Below are positions 1 to 8,731 of a DNA stretch of 64,000 nucleotides, piece after piece; within the stretch, counting starts at the first letter, position 1, and the number at the start of each line of letters is the position of its first letter. This DNA is from Stenotrophomonas sp. 57 (lineage in GTDB: Bacteria; Pseudomonadota; Gammaproteobacteria; Xanthomonadales; Xanthomonadaceae): positions 3,780,001 through 3,844,000 of the forward strand of contig NZ_CP127407.1 in the NCBI RefSeq assembly GCF_030291075.1. The letters are read 5' to 3'. The position numbers and the translations under genes are program-made. The notes beneath the pieces were generated by a model, which saw only the letters and a list, made by a program, of their open reading frames with translations, was not told the DNA's origin and searched no databases.

Positions 1-969
1 CGACGAGCGCACCATCGGGCCGGAGGCCACGTGGCTGAAGCCCAGCTCGTAGCCGTAGTCTTCCAGCGCCTTGTAGTCTTCCGGGGTCCAGTACTTCAGC
101 ACCGGGTGGTGGTGCGCAGTCGGCTGCAGGTACTGGCCGATGGTGATCATGTCCACGTCATGCGCGCGCAGGTCGCGCAGGGTGGCCTTGATCTGTTCGA
201 AGTCTTCGCCCAGGCCCAGCATGATGCCGCTCTTGGTCGGCACGTCCGGATGCTGCGCCTTGAAGTTCTTCAGCAGGTTCAGCGACCACTGGTAGTCCGC
301 ACCCGGGCGCACGTTGCGGTACAGGTCCGGCACGGTCTCGATGTTGTGGTTGAACACATCCGGCGGGTTCTGCGCCAGGATCTCCAGCGCGCGCTCCATG
401 CGGCCCTTGCCACGGAAGTCCGGGGTCAGCACCTCGATGCGGGTGCCCGGCGACTTGGCGCGGATGGCGGTGATGCAGTCGACGAAATGCTGGGCACCAC
501 CGTCGCGCAGGTCATCGCGGTCGACGCTGGTCACCACCACATACTTCAGGCCCATGTCGGCCACGGTCTGGCCGAGGGTGGCCGGCTCATTGGCATCCGG
601 CGGCTTGGGGCGGCCGTGGGCCACGTCGCAGAACGAGCAGCGACGGGTGCAGACCTCGCCCAGGATCATGAAGGTGGCGGTGCCGTGGCTGAAACATTCG
701 TGGATGTTCGGGCAGCTGGCTTCCTCGCACACGGTCACCAGGCGGTTCTCGCGCAGCTTGGCCTTCAGGTTCTGCACGGCATTGCCCGAGGGAATGCGCA
801 CGCGGATCCAGGACGGCTTGCGCAGCACCGGCGCATCGGCGAACTGAACCGGCGAACGGTTGATCTTGTCCCCGCCCATCTGCTTGACACCCACCTGCAA
901 CGGCGCGGCGGACGGAGAGTCGCCCTGCACGATCTGCAGGGGAATGGAACGGGCGGTGGTTTCAGTCAT
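1..969 (-). CDS. lipA: Lipoyl synthase LipA (3' end cut by window)
   Basis: Radical-SAM enzyme that inserts two sulfur atoms into octanoyl groups carried by lipoyl domains, the last step of lipoate synthesis in the cytoplasm. The 323 visible residues start at ATG and run off the window edge, so roughly a dozen C-terminal residues are missing. The auxiliary-cluster cysteines lie in [12 protein letters not shown] (residues 81, 86, 92) and the radical-SAM CxxxCxxC is at 107, 111 and 114. It lies 18 nt downstream of lipB, so ybeD-lipB-lipA reads as one operon. The family call is secure. Confidence 0.97.
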   Translation of the reverse strand, partial: MTETTARSIPLQIVQGDSPSAAPLQVGVKQMGGDKINRSPVQFADAPVLRKPSWIRVRIPSGNAVQNLKAKLRENRLVTVCEEASCPNIHECFSHGTATFMILGEVCTRRCSFCDVAHGRPKPPDANEPATLGQTVADMGLKYVVVTSVDRDDLRDGGAQHFVDCITAIRAKSPGTRIEVLTPDFRGKGRMERALEILAQNPPDVFNHNIETVPDLYRNVRPGADYQWSLNLLKNFKAQHPDVPTKSGIMLGLGEDFEQIKATLRDLRAHDVDMITIGQYLQPTAHHHPVLKYWTPEDYKALEDYGYELGFSHVASGPMVRSS

Positions 970-987
970 GGCAGTTCCGGGGGGCGG

Positions 988-1698
988 TCAGGCGGCCGCA
1001 GAAAGATCGGGCAGTTCGGGCGTAGGCTGCAGCAGCAGGCCGAACTGGCGGGCCAGGTGGTCCAGCAGCACCGGCTTGACGGCGTCCATCCCGGACGGGC
1101 CACCCAAGTCTACCACCGAGGTCACCTGCAACCCCTGGTAGCCACAGGGGTTGATGCGGTGGAAGGGTTCCAGGTCCATGGCCACATTGAAGGCCAGGCC
1201 GTGGAAAGTGCAGCCGCGGCGCACGCGGATGCCGAGTGCGGCGATCTTGGCGCCCCCCACGTAGACGCCCGGGGCGCCCTCGCGGCGTTCGGCACCGATG
1301 TTCCACTCGGCCAGGGTGTCGATGATGGCCTGTTCGATGCGGCACACGTAGTCGCGCACACCGATGCCCAGCCGCGGCAGGCGCAGCAGCGGATAGACCA
1401 CGATCTGGCCGGGGCCGTGATAGGTCACCTGGCCGCCACGGTCCACATGCAGCACCGGGATGTCGCCCGGCGCCAGCACATGCTCGTCCTTGCCGGCCTG
1501 GCCCAGGGTGAATACAGAGTCGTGCTCGACCACCCACAGTTCGTCGGCGTCTTCGTCGGAGCGCTGGTCGGTGAAGCGCTGCATGGCACGCCACACCGGC
1601 TCATAGCCCTGGCGCCCAAGGTCGCGGACCACGGCCGGGCGCGGCGCGCGGTTTTCCGGGGCGGCTTCGGCCGGGCAGCTGTCGGCTACAGCGTCCAC
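988..1698 (-). CDS. lipB: Octanoyltransferase LipB
   Basis: Transfers octanoate from acyl carrier protein to apo-lipoyl domains, providing the LipA substrate. The 236 residues carry the family signature [15 protein letters not shown] (84-98), the catalytic lysine in [10 protein letters not shown] (K151) and the catalytic cysteine in INPCGYQG (C185). The start is GTG at 1698, which overlaps the end of ybeD by 13 nt and points to coupled translation. An N-terminal extension of about 20 residues before the conserved core may mean that a later start is used. Confidence 0.95.
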   Translation of the reverse strand: MDAVADSCPAEAAPENRAPRPAVVRDLGRQGYEPVWRAMQRFTDQRSDEDADELWVVEHDSVFTLGQAGKDEHVLAPGDIPVLHVDRGGQVTYHGPGQIVVYPLLRLPRLGIGVRDYVCRIEQAIIDTLAEWNIGAERREGAPGVYVGGAKIAALGIRVRRGCTFHGLAFNVAMDLEPFHRINPCGYQGLQVTSVVDLGGPSGMDAVKPVLLDHLARQFGLLLQPTPELPDLSAAA

Positions 1699-1964
1699 TT
1701 CACTTCCGGGTGGTCGCGCAGCGCCTGGTGGGCCAGGTCGTACTGTTCGCGGCTCTCGGCCTTGAACACGATGCGGACGGACACGTACTTGCCGTTGGAC
1801 GAGTGCTTCCAGCTGATGCGTTCATTCACGACATCTATGCCGGCGGCCAGCAGCAGGCGGGGAAGCTCATGTTCCAGGCCACGGTTGGCCGGGCCCATGG
1901 CGCTGAGCTCGAACTGGCCGGGGAACTGGAAGCCGTGGTCGGGGTTGTCGGACTTGATTTCCAT
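1686..1964 (-). CDS. ybeD: YbeD/DUF493 family protein
   Basis: Small 92-residue cytoplasmic protein of the DUF493 (YbeD) family, an ACT-like fold of unknown biochemical role that sits before lipB in many gammaproteobacteria. The C-terminal part ([20 protein letters not shown]) matches the family pattern. The ATG at 1964 is chosen because homology begins there and a promoter -10 box lies directly in front of it. It overlaps lipB, so it heads the ybeD-lipB-lipA operon. Confidence 0.88.
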   Translation of the reverse strand: MEIKSDNPDHGFQFPGQFELSAMGPANRGLEHELPRLLLAAGIDVVNERISWKHSSNGKYVSVRIVFKAESREQYDLAHQALRDHPEVKWTL

Positions 1965-1970
1965 GGACCC

Positions 1971-1999
1971 ATTATCGGGCCGCAGGCCAACAAACCCAA
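1971..1999 (-). promoter_or_regulatory. Promoter of ybeD-lipB-lipA, likely leaderless
   Basis: On the minus strand TTGGGT (1994-1999) and GATAAT (1971-1976) are separated by exactly 17 nt. Only 6 nt separate the -10 box from the ybeD ATG, so transcription would start at or next to the A of the start codon. The hexamers are seen directly; promoter activity is inferred. Confidence 0.5.
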
Positions 2000-2067
2000 G
2001 AGTATTCATCAAAGTCAAAGGCGGCACCGGCGAGCCGCTGCGTTGCAGGGGGCCGCGCAACCGACAA

Positions 2068-2088
2068 GGCCGGCCACGAAGGCCGGCC
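2068..2088 (-). terminator. GC-rich stem-loop downstream of the CsgG-like gene
   Basis: An 8-bp perfect stem (GGCCGGCC both sides, 5-nt loop) begins about 45 nt after the stop codon of the CsgG-like gene. There is no T-run, so it could be a Rho-assisted terminator or only an mRNA 3' end structure. Confidence 0.35.
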
Positions 2089-2132
2089 CGGGCAGCGGAC
2101 GCGTGCCGGCACGCAGCCGGCACGCAGTCGGC

Positions 2133-3125
2133 TTACTTGGCCGTTTCCATCAGGGTGGAATTGACCCAGCCCTTGTTGCCCATTTCGTCTTCTACTTCCC
2201 ACATGGTGCCTTCCTTGACGCCGGTGGGGTACAGCAGCATGCCCGGCTCCAGGGAGCGCACCGGCGCGCCGGTCCCCTTGGCATTGGCCAGCAGGCGGCC
2301 CGCCTTCAGCATGGTCACGGCCTGGCCCGCGTTGGCGGCCGAGGCATTGGCCGGCAGGCCGCCCAGCTCGGCCACCATGTTGGTGTAGGCCTGCAGGTAC
2401 GCCAGGGTGATCACCTGGCCGATTTCGGTGTTGGCATAGCCGCCCACGCCCATCGCGCCGATACCGCCCCCGCCGAACAGGCCGCCACCGGCGCCCCAGC
2501 CCAGGTCGGTCTTCTTGGAGTTGCCTTCAACGATCGCCACCTGCTCGGAGGAGCGCACGTCGGTCAGGGTCAGGGTCACGTCCGCGGTCTTGCTGCGGAA
2601 GTTCAGGCCGCTGACGACAGCACCGGCCTTCCCGCCGATCAGGCCACCCAGCAGGCCACCGATGGCGTTGCCGCCGGCGTTGCTGTTCTGCGAGATCAGG
2701 TCCGGCACCAGCACGTAGTCGGCGGCGCGGATCTGGCCCTTGCCGATGTTGGAACGACCACGCAGCTGGCCTTCACTGGCCAGCGCGCGCTCGGCCTGGG
2801 CAGCGGCCATGCCGACGCCACGGTCCACCAGCGTGAAGCACTTGGACTTGTTGACGAACACCTTGATCAGCTTGGAAGGCGCCGGCAGCTGCTGGCCGGT
2901 CCACCAGTTCACCACGTCTTCCGGCTCGATCACCGAGATGGAACCCAGCGGCTTGGTGCAGACCGGAATCTCGGCCTGGCCCTTCTTGCTCTGCTCCTGG
3001 GCGGACGTACGGCTGTTGGCAAAGCTGTCGCGCAGGCCAGCCGACGCCGGGGCACTGACAGCCACCATGCCAACGCCCAGCAGCGCGCAAGCCAACGCAT
3101 GGGCGAGCGAATTCGATTTGTTCAT
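2133..3125 (-). CDS. CsgG/HfaB-family exported protein
   Basis: A 330-residue exported protein resembling the CsgG/HfaB family of curli-type secretion components. A classic signal peptide ends in SAPASA near residue 29; the mature protein does not begin with cysteine, so it is not an obvious lipoprotein. Family-like blocks include ADYVLVPDLI and a long Gly-rich stretch, and the C-terminal 40 residues look like an SH3-like domain (GTMWEVEDEMGNKGWV). An alternative ATG nine bases upstream (3134) is possible. No csgA, csgB or csgE partner is nearby, so a role in curli export is not supported. It is divergent from the LpxR-like gene. Confidence 0.75.
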   Translation of the reverse strand: MNKSNSLAHALACALLGVGMVAVSAPASAGLRDSFANSRTSAQEQSKKGQAEIPVCTKPLGSISVIEPEDVVNWWTGQQLPAPSKLIKVFVNKSKCFTLVDRGVGMAAAQAERALASEGQLRGRSNIGKGQIRAADYVLVPDLISQNSNAGGNAIGGLLGGLIGGKAGAVVSGLNFRSKTADVTLTLTDVRSSEQVAIVEGNSKKTDLGWGAGGGLFGGGGIGAMGVGGYANTEIGQVITLAYLQAYTNMVAELGGLPANASAANAGQAVTMLKAGRLLANAKGTGAPVRSLEPGMLLYPTGVKEGTMWEVEDEMGNKGWVNSTLMETAK

Positions 3126-3225
3126 TTGAGTCATCCAGCGCTTCGCCGACGGCGAAGCACAATCCATGGTTGAGAAAGGGTCTGGGACCTGAATCCTTTG
3201 CGACGCCCCCCAGGCGTCGGCGCAG

Positions 3226-3255
3226 AGAATAGGGCATGCCCACCCCCAACCACAA
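3226..3255 (-). promoter_or_regulatory. Candidate sigma-70 promoter of the CsgG-like gene
   Basis: On the minus strand TTGTGG (3250-3255) and TATTCT (3226-3231) are 18 nt apart, about 100 nt before the start codon. This long leader is unlike the leaderless genes nearby. Inferred from hexamer match only. Confidence 0.35.
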
Positions 3256-3341
3256 CCGCAGCTGACTGAAAATGTCGATGACGGCACGCTCGGCACACAG
3301 GTGCCGTGGCGCCGTGGCTTCCGCCGCCCCCGCCACGTCTC

Positions 3342-3364
3342 ACATTGTGTCAGGGGGACAATGT
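3342..3364. promoter_or_regulatory. Inverted repeat in divergent intergenic region
   Basis: ACATTGT (3342-3348) and its exact reverse complement ACAATGT (3358-3364) flank a 9-nt spacer in the 336-nt region between the CsgG-like and LpxR-like genes. The geometry fits a dimeric regulator operator; no regulator can be named. Apart from this and the minus-strand promoter, nothing else clear is seen in this gap. Confidence 0.35.
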
Positions 3365-3461
3365 TGTTTTCGGAACAGACAAGTGAGCGGCATGTGGTCG
3401 TTTCGGCCGCCACGTGGGGGTACCGTGTCGCGGCTGAAAACGACAAAAGAATCCGCCCCCC

Positions 3462-4526
3462 ATGAGTCCCCGCTGCCTTGCAGCCTTCGGGCTGTCCAGC
3501 CTGCTTGCCGCTGCCCTCCCCCTTGCCGCCCAGGCGGCCGAACAATGTGGCCCGGACGCGATGCGCGACCACCCGCCGCAGGTCAACTTCCGCGTCGACA
3601 ACGACCTGTTCGGCGGCCGCCACCAGGACCAGGGCTACACCAACGGCGCACAGCTGACACTGGTCTCGCCGAACCTGGTCGACTACACCGACGACCCGTG
3701 CCTGCCGCGCATGGCACGCTGGGTGAACCGGTATCTGGAAGGCCTGCACCCGGGCAAGTTCGAGCAGCAGAACATGATCTTCAGCATCGGCCAGGGCATC
3801 TTCACCCCGAGCGACCCCACCCGCCGCGACCTGATCGAGGATGACCGGCCGTATGCCGGCGTGCTGCTGGCCAGCTTCGGCTTCAACGCACGCAGCGGCG
3901 ACCGCCTGCAGACCACCCAGCTGGCGGTGGGCGTGGTCGGGCCGTGGGCACAGGGCAGGCAGGTGCAGGATGCGGTGCACAACATCCTGGGCGACAAGAA
4001 GTTCGAGGGCTGGGACAACCAGCTGCACAACGAGCCGGTCTTCATGCTGACCCACGAGCGCATGCGCCGTTGGCCGGCCGATGCCAGCGTCAACGCCGGC
4101 GGTTGGGGCTGGGATGCGATCAGCCACTACGGCGGTGCGATCGGCAACCTGGAAACCAAGGCCAACGCCGGTGGCGAAGTGCGCTTCGGCTGGAAGCTGC
4201 CGGACGATTTCGGCAGCACGCCGCTGCGCCCGGCCGGCGAGAACACCGCGCCCACCCGTGGCGGCCGCCCCAGCGCCTGGTCCTGGCACCTGTTCGCGAC
4301 CACCGACGCGGCGTGGGTGATCCGCGACATCACCCTGGACGGCAACACCTTCCGCAGCAGCCACAGCGTGGACAAACGCCACGTTGTCACCCAAGGCGGC
4401 TACGGTATTGCGGTGATGCGCGGGCGCTGGAAGTTCGCCGTCGCGCGTTACCACAGCACCCGCGAGTTCTACGGCCAGCGCCAGTCCCCGGTGTTCGGCA
4501 GCTTCACCATCAGCCGCTCGCTGTAA
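3462..4526 (+). CDS. LpxR-family lipid A 3'-O-deacylase (outer membrane)
   Basis: A 354-residue outer-membrane protein of the LpxR/DUF2219 family, which removes the 3'-acyloxyacyl chain of lipid A. A signal peptide ends around AAQAA (residues 22-26). The conserved N-terminal strand RVDNDLFGG carries the Asn-Asp pair (47-48) known in the family as active-site residues, followed by QGYTNGAQLTL (57-67) and a DRPYAG block near 130. The protein ends in FTISRSL, a plausible beta-barrel terminus. A single gene with no partner enzyme nearby. Activity on Stenotrophomonas lipid A is inferred from the family only. Confidence 0.82.
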   Translation: MSPRCLAAFGLSSLLAAALPLAAQAAEQCGPDAMRDHPPQVNFRVDNDLFGGRHQDQGYTNGAQLTLVSPNLVDYTDDPCLPRMARWVNRYLEGLHPGKFEQQNMIFSIGQGIFTPSDPTRRDLIEDDRPYAGVLLASFGFNARSGDRLQTTQLAVGVVGPWAQGRQVQDAVHNILGDKKFEGWDNQLHNEPVFMLTHERMRRWPADASVNAGGWGWDAISHYGGAIGNLETKANAGGEVRFGWKLPDDFGSTPLRPAGENTAPTRGGRPSAWSWHLFATTDAAWVIRDITLDGNTFRSSHSVDKRHVVTQGGYGIAVMRGRWKFAVARYHSTREFYGQRQSPVFGSFTISRSL

Positions 4527-4547
4527 GCGAGGGGCTGATGGTGAAGC
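4501..4547 (+). terminator. Long hairpin enclosing the stop codon of the LpxR-like gene
   Basis: Bases 4501-4522 pair with 4526-4547 with a single mismatch, leaving a 3-nt loop that begins two bases before the stop codon's last base. The last seven codons therefore form one arm. A second partial copy of the right arm (20 nt) occurs at 4591-4610. It could act in termination or 3'-end protection. Confidence 0.5.
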
Positions 4548-4549
4548 GG

Positions 4550-4687
4550 GTAGGTGCCGACCGTTGGTCGGCACACCGGTTTGCATCGATCGCTGTAAGC
4601 GAGGGGCTGAGGGCAGTGCCGGCCGCTGGCCGGCAGCGGGCGTATCCGGCTGTGGCCATGAGGAGTCGGCCAGCGGCGGGCACTACC
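4550..4687. repeat. Cluster of SMAG-type palindromes
   Basis: GTAG-headed palindrome at 4550-4574 (GTGCCGACC arms), a second palindrome at 4613-4635 (TGCCGGCC arms, headed GCAG) and a degraded inverted unit ending CACTAC at 4668-4687. This matches the known Stenotrophomonas short palindromic repeat family. Confidence 0.7.
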
Positions 4688-4716
4688 CGCATCCGCAACC
4701 GCCATCCCGGAAACGG

Positions 4717-4742
4717 AAAAGGCCGGCATTCGCCGGCCTTTT
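4717..4742 (-). terminator. Bidirectional intrinsic terminator downstream of dacC
   Basis: AAAAGGCCGGC, a 4-nt loop and the matching GCCGGCCTTTT form a strong stem with a T-run on both strands. It lies 23 nt past the dacC stop codon and also ends transcription from the LpxR-like gene. Confidence 0.85.
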
Positions 4743-4765
4743 CCTTCAGCACGCGGATACGTGGA

Positions 4766-5986
4766 TCATTCCGATTCCCACCACATCCAGAAGCTGTCCC
4801 ACAGGCGCTTGAAGAAGCCGGCCTGCTCGACGGCAGCCACGGCCACCAGCGGTGCCTCGGCGATGACCTTGCCATCCAGGGTGACCTTCACGGTGCCGAT
4901 TGGCTGGCCGGCGGTGAACGGCGCTTCCAGGGTCTTGGGCACGTCGATGCTCGGCTTCAGGTCGTTGTAGCGACCGCGCGGCACGCTGACCAGCATCGGC
5001 TGGGCCACGCCCAGCTGCACCTTGTCGGTGGTGCCCTTCCAGACCTTGTGCTCGGCCACGGCCTTGCCCGGCTCGTACAGGCGATGGGTCTCGAAGAAGC
5101 GGAAGCCCCAGTTCAGCAGGGCCAGGCTGTCATCGGCACGCTGCTTCTCCGACTCACCGCCCAGCACCACGGCGATCAGGCGCTGGTCGCCACGCTGGGC
5201 CGAGCTCATCAGGCAGTAACCGGCTTCGGAGGTGTGGCCGGTCTTGATGCCGTCCACGCTGCCATCGCGCCACAGCAGCAGGTTGCGGTTCGGCTGCTTG
5301 ATGTTGCCGACCTGGAATTCCTTGATCTTGTTGTACGCGTAGGTTTCCGGGTAATCGCGCACCATCGCGCGGCCCAGCAGCGCCAGGTCGTAGGCAGTGC
5401 TGTGGTGGCCCTGTGCAGTCAGGCCGTGGGCGTTGACGAAGTGCGAGTCCTTCATGCCGATCTTGGCGGCGTAGCTGTTCATCAGCGAGGCAAAGGCTTC
5501 TTCGCTGCCGGCCACGTGCTCGGCCAGGGCGATCGCGGCGTCGTTGCCGGACTGGATCGCCATGCCCTTTTCCATGTCTTCCAGGCGCGCGGTCTGGTTG
5601 ACCGGGAAGCCGCTGTAGCTGCCGTCGGTACCGGCGCCACCTTCGCGCCAGGCGCGCTCGCTCATCATCACCTGGTCATCTGCACGGACCTTGCCGTTCT
5701 TGACCTCGGCGGCGATCACGTAGGACGTCATCACCTTGGTGATGCTGGCCGGGGCCAACTGCTCGTGGATGTTCTGGCCCGCCAGCACCTGGCCGGTGGC
5801 GTAATCCATCAGCACCCAGGCCTTGGACACGCTCGGCACCGGGGCCGGCGGAGTGGCGACGGTGGCCGGGGCGGCAGCGGCGGCGGCGGGCGCCGGCGTG
5901 GCCGGAGTCGGCAGCGGCGTCTGGGCGGAAGCCAGGCCCACCACCAGGGTGGCGGCCAGGGCGGTGGCGGCGGAACGGAAATTCAT
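4766..5986 (-). CDS. dacC: D-alanyl-D-alanine carboxypeptidase (PBP5/6 type)
   Basis: Low-molecular-weight penicillin-binding protein (peptidase S11) that trims the terminal D-Ala of peptidoglycan stem peptides in the periplasm. The 406 residues include a signal peptide ending near ASAQ (20-22), a Pro/Ala-rich linker, the SxxK motif SITK (81-84), SGN (146-148) and KTG (248-250). The C-terminus (GFFKRLWDSFWMWWES) is the amphipathic helix that anchors this family to the inner membrane. ATG at 5986 is chosen because the signal peptide starts there. It lies next to rlpA as in many proteobacteria. Confidence 0.95.
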   Translation of the reverse strand: MNFRSAATALAATLVVGLASAQTPLPTPATPAPAAAAAAPATVATPPAPVPSVSKAWVLMDYATGQVLAGQNIHEQLAPASITKVMTSYVIAAEVKNGKVRADDQVMMSERAWREGGAGTDGSYSGFPVNQTARLEDMEKGMAIQSGNDAAIALAEHVAGSEEAFASLMNSYAAKIGMKDSHFVNAHGLTAQGHHSTAYDLALLGRAMVRDYPETYAYNKIKEFQVGNIKQPNRNLLLWRDGSVDGIKTGHTSEAGYCLMSSAQRGDQRLIAVVLGGESEKQRADDSLALLNWGFRFFETHRLYEPGKAVAEHKVWKGTTDKVQLGVAQPMLVSVPRGRYNDLKPSIDVPKTLEAPFTAGQPIGTVKVTLDGKVIAEAPLVAVAAVEQAGFFKRLWDSFWMWWESE

Positions 5987-6086
5987 TGGACAGCAGGCTC
6001 CAGGGGACGGCCGGGAATGGAGGGTGGAACGTAATGGCCATTGTAAGGCCGGGGGAGCACGGGCCGGCAGCACCGGCCCGGGCGGT

Positions 6087-7355
6087 TCAATCCTTGACGA
6101 TCTGCGGCGAACCCAGGCCCAGACCGGCGATGCGACCGACAAGTTCCGCGGCACTGGCATGGTCGCTGGCGGGAACGCGCAGGCGGAACAGGGTACGGCC
6201 ACCGGCGGCGATGTCGCTGATGGTCGCGCCGACGATGCCGGCGGCACTGAGCTGCCCCATCGCGCGGTTGGCGTTGTCGCGGTTGGAGAAGCTGGCGACC
6301 TGCACCATCACCGCGCCGACCATCTGCTGCGACAGGCTGGGTGCTGCCGGGGTGGCACGCACCGGTGGCGGTACCACCGCGCGCGGGCCAGCACTGGCCA
6401 CCACGGCCGATGCCGGTGCCGTACTGCGCACCGGCGGCGCGCTCGGCGGCAGGCTGCTGATCGCCACATCCGGCACGGTGCTGGCCACGCCTTGGGTGGT
6501 GGCCGGCTGGCCACGCGCCGGGGCGCCATCGGTGGGCAGGCGGTTGACCAGGCGATCGATGTCGCTGTCGCCCGGCGCACGTGCGGCCGGTACCGGCCGC
6601 GCGCTGGCCACGGCGGTGGTCGCGGCCGCTTCGGCCGCGCGACGCTCGCGGCGCGACGGCTTCTGCGCCAGCAGGTTGCTCTCGCCCGGCTGCAGCGCGC
6701 GCACCTCGACGTTGCCGGTACCGCGCTGGGTGATGCCCAGGCGCACGGCGGCGGCGTAGCTGAGATCGACCACGCGGCCATCATGGAACGGACCGCGATC
6801 GTTGACGCGCACGATCACCGACTCGCCGTTGTCCAGGTTGGTCACGCGGGCGAAGCTGGGCAGCGGCAGCGTCTTGTGCGCGGCGGTGAACTGGTACATG
6901 TCGTAGACCTCGCGGTTGGAGGTCAGGCGGCCATGGAACTTGGCGCCGTAGTACGACGCGGTGCCGCGCTCGACGTAGTTGCGGGTGTCGTCAAGCACGT
7001 TGTACGACTTGCCCAGCACCACGTACGGCGACTTGTTGCCGATCGCCGAGCGTTCCTCGGCGGTTACTTCAGGCTCGGGAATGCAGGCCACGTTGGGAAT
7101 GTAGGTGGGCGTGCTGTCCTTCACCCCGGGCTTGTACAGGCCACCGGCGGTGTAGTTGCCGCGGGTGCTCAGGTCTTCCTTGGCTGCCGCATAGGGCGAA
7201 CCTTCCGGGCAGTGCGCCGGGCGCGAACCGCGGCCCTGCACCAGCGTGCCGCTGGACTTGCCACCATGGCCAGCCGTGGCCGGCTTCTTCGGCGCGCTGC
7301 TGCAGGCCGCAAGCGCGAGGACGATCAAGCTCGGGACCAGCCATCTGATGTTCAT
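6087..7355 (-). CDS. rlpA: Septal ring lytic transglycosylase RlpA lipoprotein
   Basis: Outer-membrane lipoprotein that cuts glycan strands lacking stem peptides at the division septum. A lipobox (LALAAC, C18) is followed by a linker, the double-psi beta-barrel with GTASYYGAKFHGRLTS and VNDRGPFHDGRVVDLS (about 130-205), an Ala/Pro-rich spacer and a C-terminal SPOR domain (about 345-420) that binds denuded septal peptidoglycan. Its start overlaps the mltB stop by 4 nt (ATGA), so the two transglycosylases are translationally coupled. Confidence 0.95.
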   Translation of the reverse strand: MNIRWLVPSLIVLALAACSSAPKKPATAGHGGKSSGTLVQGRGSRPAHCPEGSPYAAAKEDLSTRGNYTAGGLYKPGVKDSTPTYIPNVACIPEPEVTAEERSAIGNKSPYVVLGKSYNVLDDTRNYVERGTASYYGAKFHGRLTSNREVYDMYQFTAAHKTLPLPSFARVTNLDNGESVIVRVNDRGPFHDGRVVDLSYAAAVRLGITQRGTGNVEVRALQPGESNLLAQKPSRRERRAAEAAATTAVASARPVPAARAPGDSDIDRLVNRLPTDGAPARGQPATTQGVASTVPDVAISSLPPSAPPVRSTAPASAVVASAGPRAVVPPPVRATPAAPSLSQQMVGAVMVQVASFSNRDNANRAMGQLSAAGIVGATISDIAAGGRTLFRLRVPASDHASAAELVGRIAGLGLGSPQIVKD

Positions 7356-8497
7356 GCCGGGGGCAGCTCCTGTCCGGCGATGGCCTGGGACAGCTGGAAC
7401 ACGGCCATCGCGTACATCTTCGAGAGGTTGTAGCGGGTGATCGCGTAGTAGTTCTGGAAGCCCAGCCAGTACTGCTTGCCGGTGCTGCCTTCAAGCGTGA
7501 TTGGCGTGGCGGTGGCGCCCGGCTGCACCGGCGCGCTGGGCTGGTAGCCGCGCTGTGCCAGGTCGGCCAGCGACCAGGTGGGCATCCATTCGGTCGGGTT
7601 GAACTCTTCGCGGCCCGGCGCCAGCGTGGCCGACACAGCCACTTGGCCGCCACGCACCCAGCCGCCCTTCTTGACGAAGTAGTTGGCGATGGACGAGAAC
7701 ACGTCGTCGTAGCTGGTGAACAGGTCGCGGCGGCCATCGCCGTTGCCATCCACGGCGTAATCCAGGTAGCTGGAGGGCATGAACTGGCCCATGCCCATCG
7801 CACCGGCATAGCTGCCTTTGAGCGTGGTGATGTCCAGCTTCTCTTCGCGGCCCAGCTCGAACAGCTTGGCCAGTTCATCGCGGAAGAACAGCTCGCGGCG
7901 CACTTCGCGTTCCAGCTTGGCCGGGTCGCCGCTGCGCGGGTAATAGAACGCCAGCGTGTACAGCGCATCGAGCACGCGGTGGCTGCCGGCATTCTTTCCG
8001 TAACTGGTTTCCACGCCGATGATGGCCACGATCACTTCGGCCGGCACGCCGGTGCGCTGCTGCACGCGGTCCAGTTCAGCGCGGTGTTCGGCCAGGAACG
8101 CACGGCCGCCATCGATGCGTGCCTTGCTGATGAACATCGGCCGGTATTCGTTCCACGGCTTGACCCGCTCGGCCGGGCGCGACATCGCGGCGATGATCGG
8201 CTGGCGCACCTGCGCCTGGTCGAGCACGCTGCTGATCTGCTCCGGCTTCAGGCCATAGCGCTTGGCGGTATCGGCGATGAAACGGGCCCGCGCGACCTCG
8301 AACGGCACCGGGGTGAGATCGACCGGCGGCGCGGTGGCGGCGATGGCTTCAGGTGCGGCCTCGGCCGGACCATGGGCCTGGGTGGCGGGCTGGCGCGGCG
8401 TACTGCTGGCCTGGGGCGAAGACGGTGGGGACTTCGGCGGGGTCGCGCAGGCGACCAGGCCGAGGGTGAGCATGCAGGCCAGAGTGCGTCGAATCAT
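7352..8497 (-). CDS. mltB: Membrane-bound lytic murein transglycosylase B
   Basis: Lipoprotein (lipobox ending at C17) of the SLT_2/MltB family that makes 1,6-anhydro-muropeptides. The catalytic glutamate is E163 in AIIGVETSYGK, and the calcium-loop-like segment AVDGNGDGRRDLF lies about 90 residues later. At 381 residues it has the usual length. It is the first gene of the mltB-rlpA pair; the 880-nt region upstream contains palindromes and a candidate small gene. Confidence 0.95.
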   Translation of the reverse strand: MIRRTLACMLTLGLVACATPPKSPPSSPQASSTPRQPATQAHGPAEAAPEAIAATAPPVDLTPVPFEVARARFIADTAKRYGLKPEQISSVLDQAQVRQPIIAAMSRPAERVKPWNEYRPMFISKARIDGGRAFLAEHRAELDRVQQRTGVPAEVIVAIIGVETSYGKNAGSHRVLDALYTLAFYYPRSGDPAKLEREVRRELFFRDELAKLFELGREEKLDITTLKGSYAGAMGMGQFMPSSYLDYAVDGNGDGRRDLFTSYDDVFSSIANYFVKKGGWVRGGQVAVSATLAPGREEFNPTEWMPTWSLADLAQRGYQPSAPVQPGATATPITLEGSTGKQYWLGFQNYYAITRYNLSKMYAMAVFQLSQAIAGQELPPA

Positions 8498-8621
8498 CGT
8501 CGCAGGTTAGCAGGTCATGGATGAATTAAAACCCCTAACACCATGAATCACAACGATTTGCCCGCGTTCAGCGGGAAATGTGAAGACGTCGTGATAAGGC
8601 TTCCCCATTCAGATAGAGGTG

Positions 8622-8672
8622 GCCGGTTGCGTCCCCATCCCCGCAGACGCAACCGGCGACCGGATCCGGTCG
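8622..8672. promoter_or_regulatory. Two adjacent palindromes upstream of mltB
   Basis: GCCGGTTGCGTC (8622-8633) and GACGCAACCGGC (8646-8657) form a perfect 12-bp inverted repeat with a 12-nt loop, directly abutting the perfect 16-bp palindrome CGACCGGATCCGGTCG (8657-8672). They lie between mltB and a candidate small gene and could be a terminator or operators. Confidence 0.4.
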
Positions 8673-8731
8673 GTACCTGCGCGGCTGCCGCTCCCCAGTG
8701 GCAGTTCCCCGCGCTCCCTGTACCCGTTGGA

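Noticed and set aside
3126..4586. Upstream extension of the CsgG-like frame to 4586
   Set aside because: It runs antisense through the LpxR-like gene, and the signal peptide fixes the start at 3125 or 3134.
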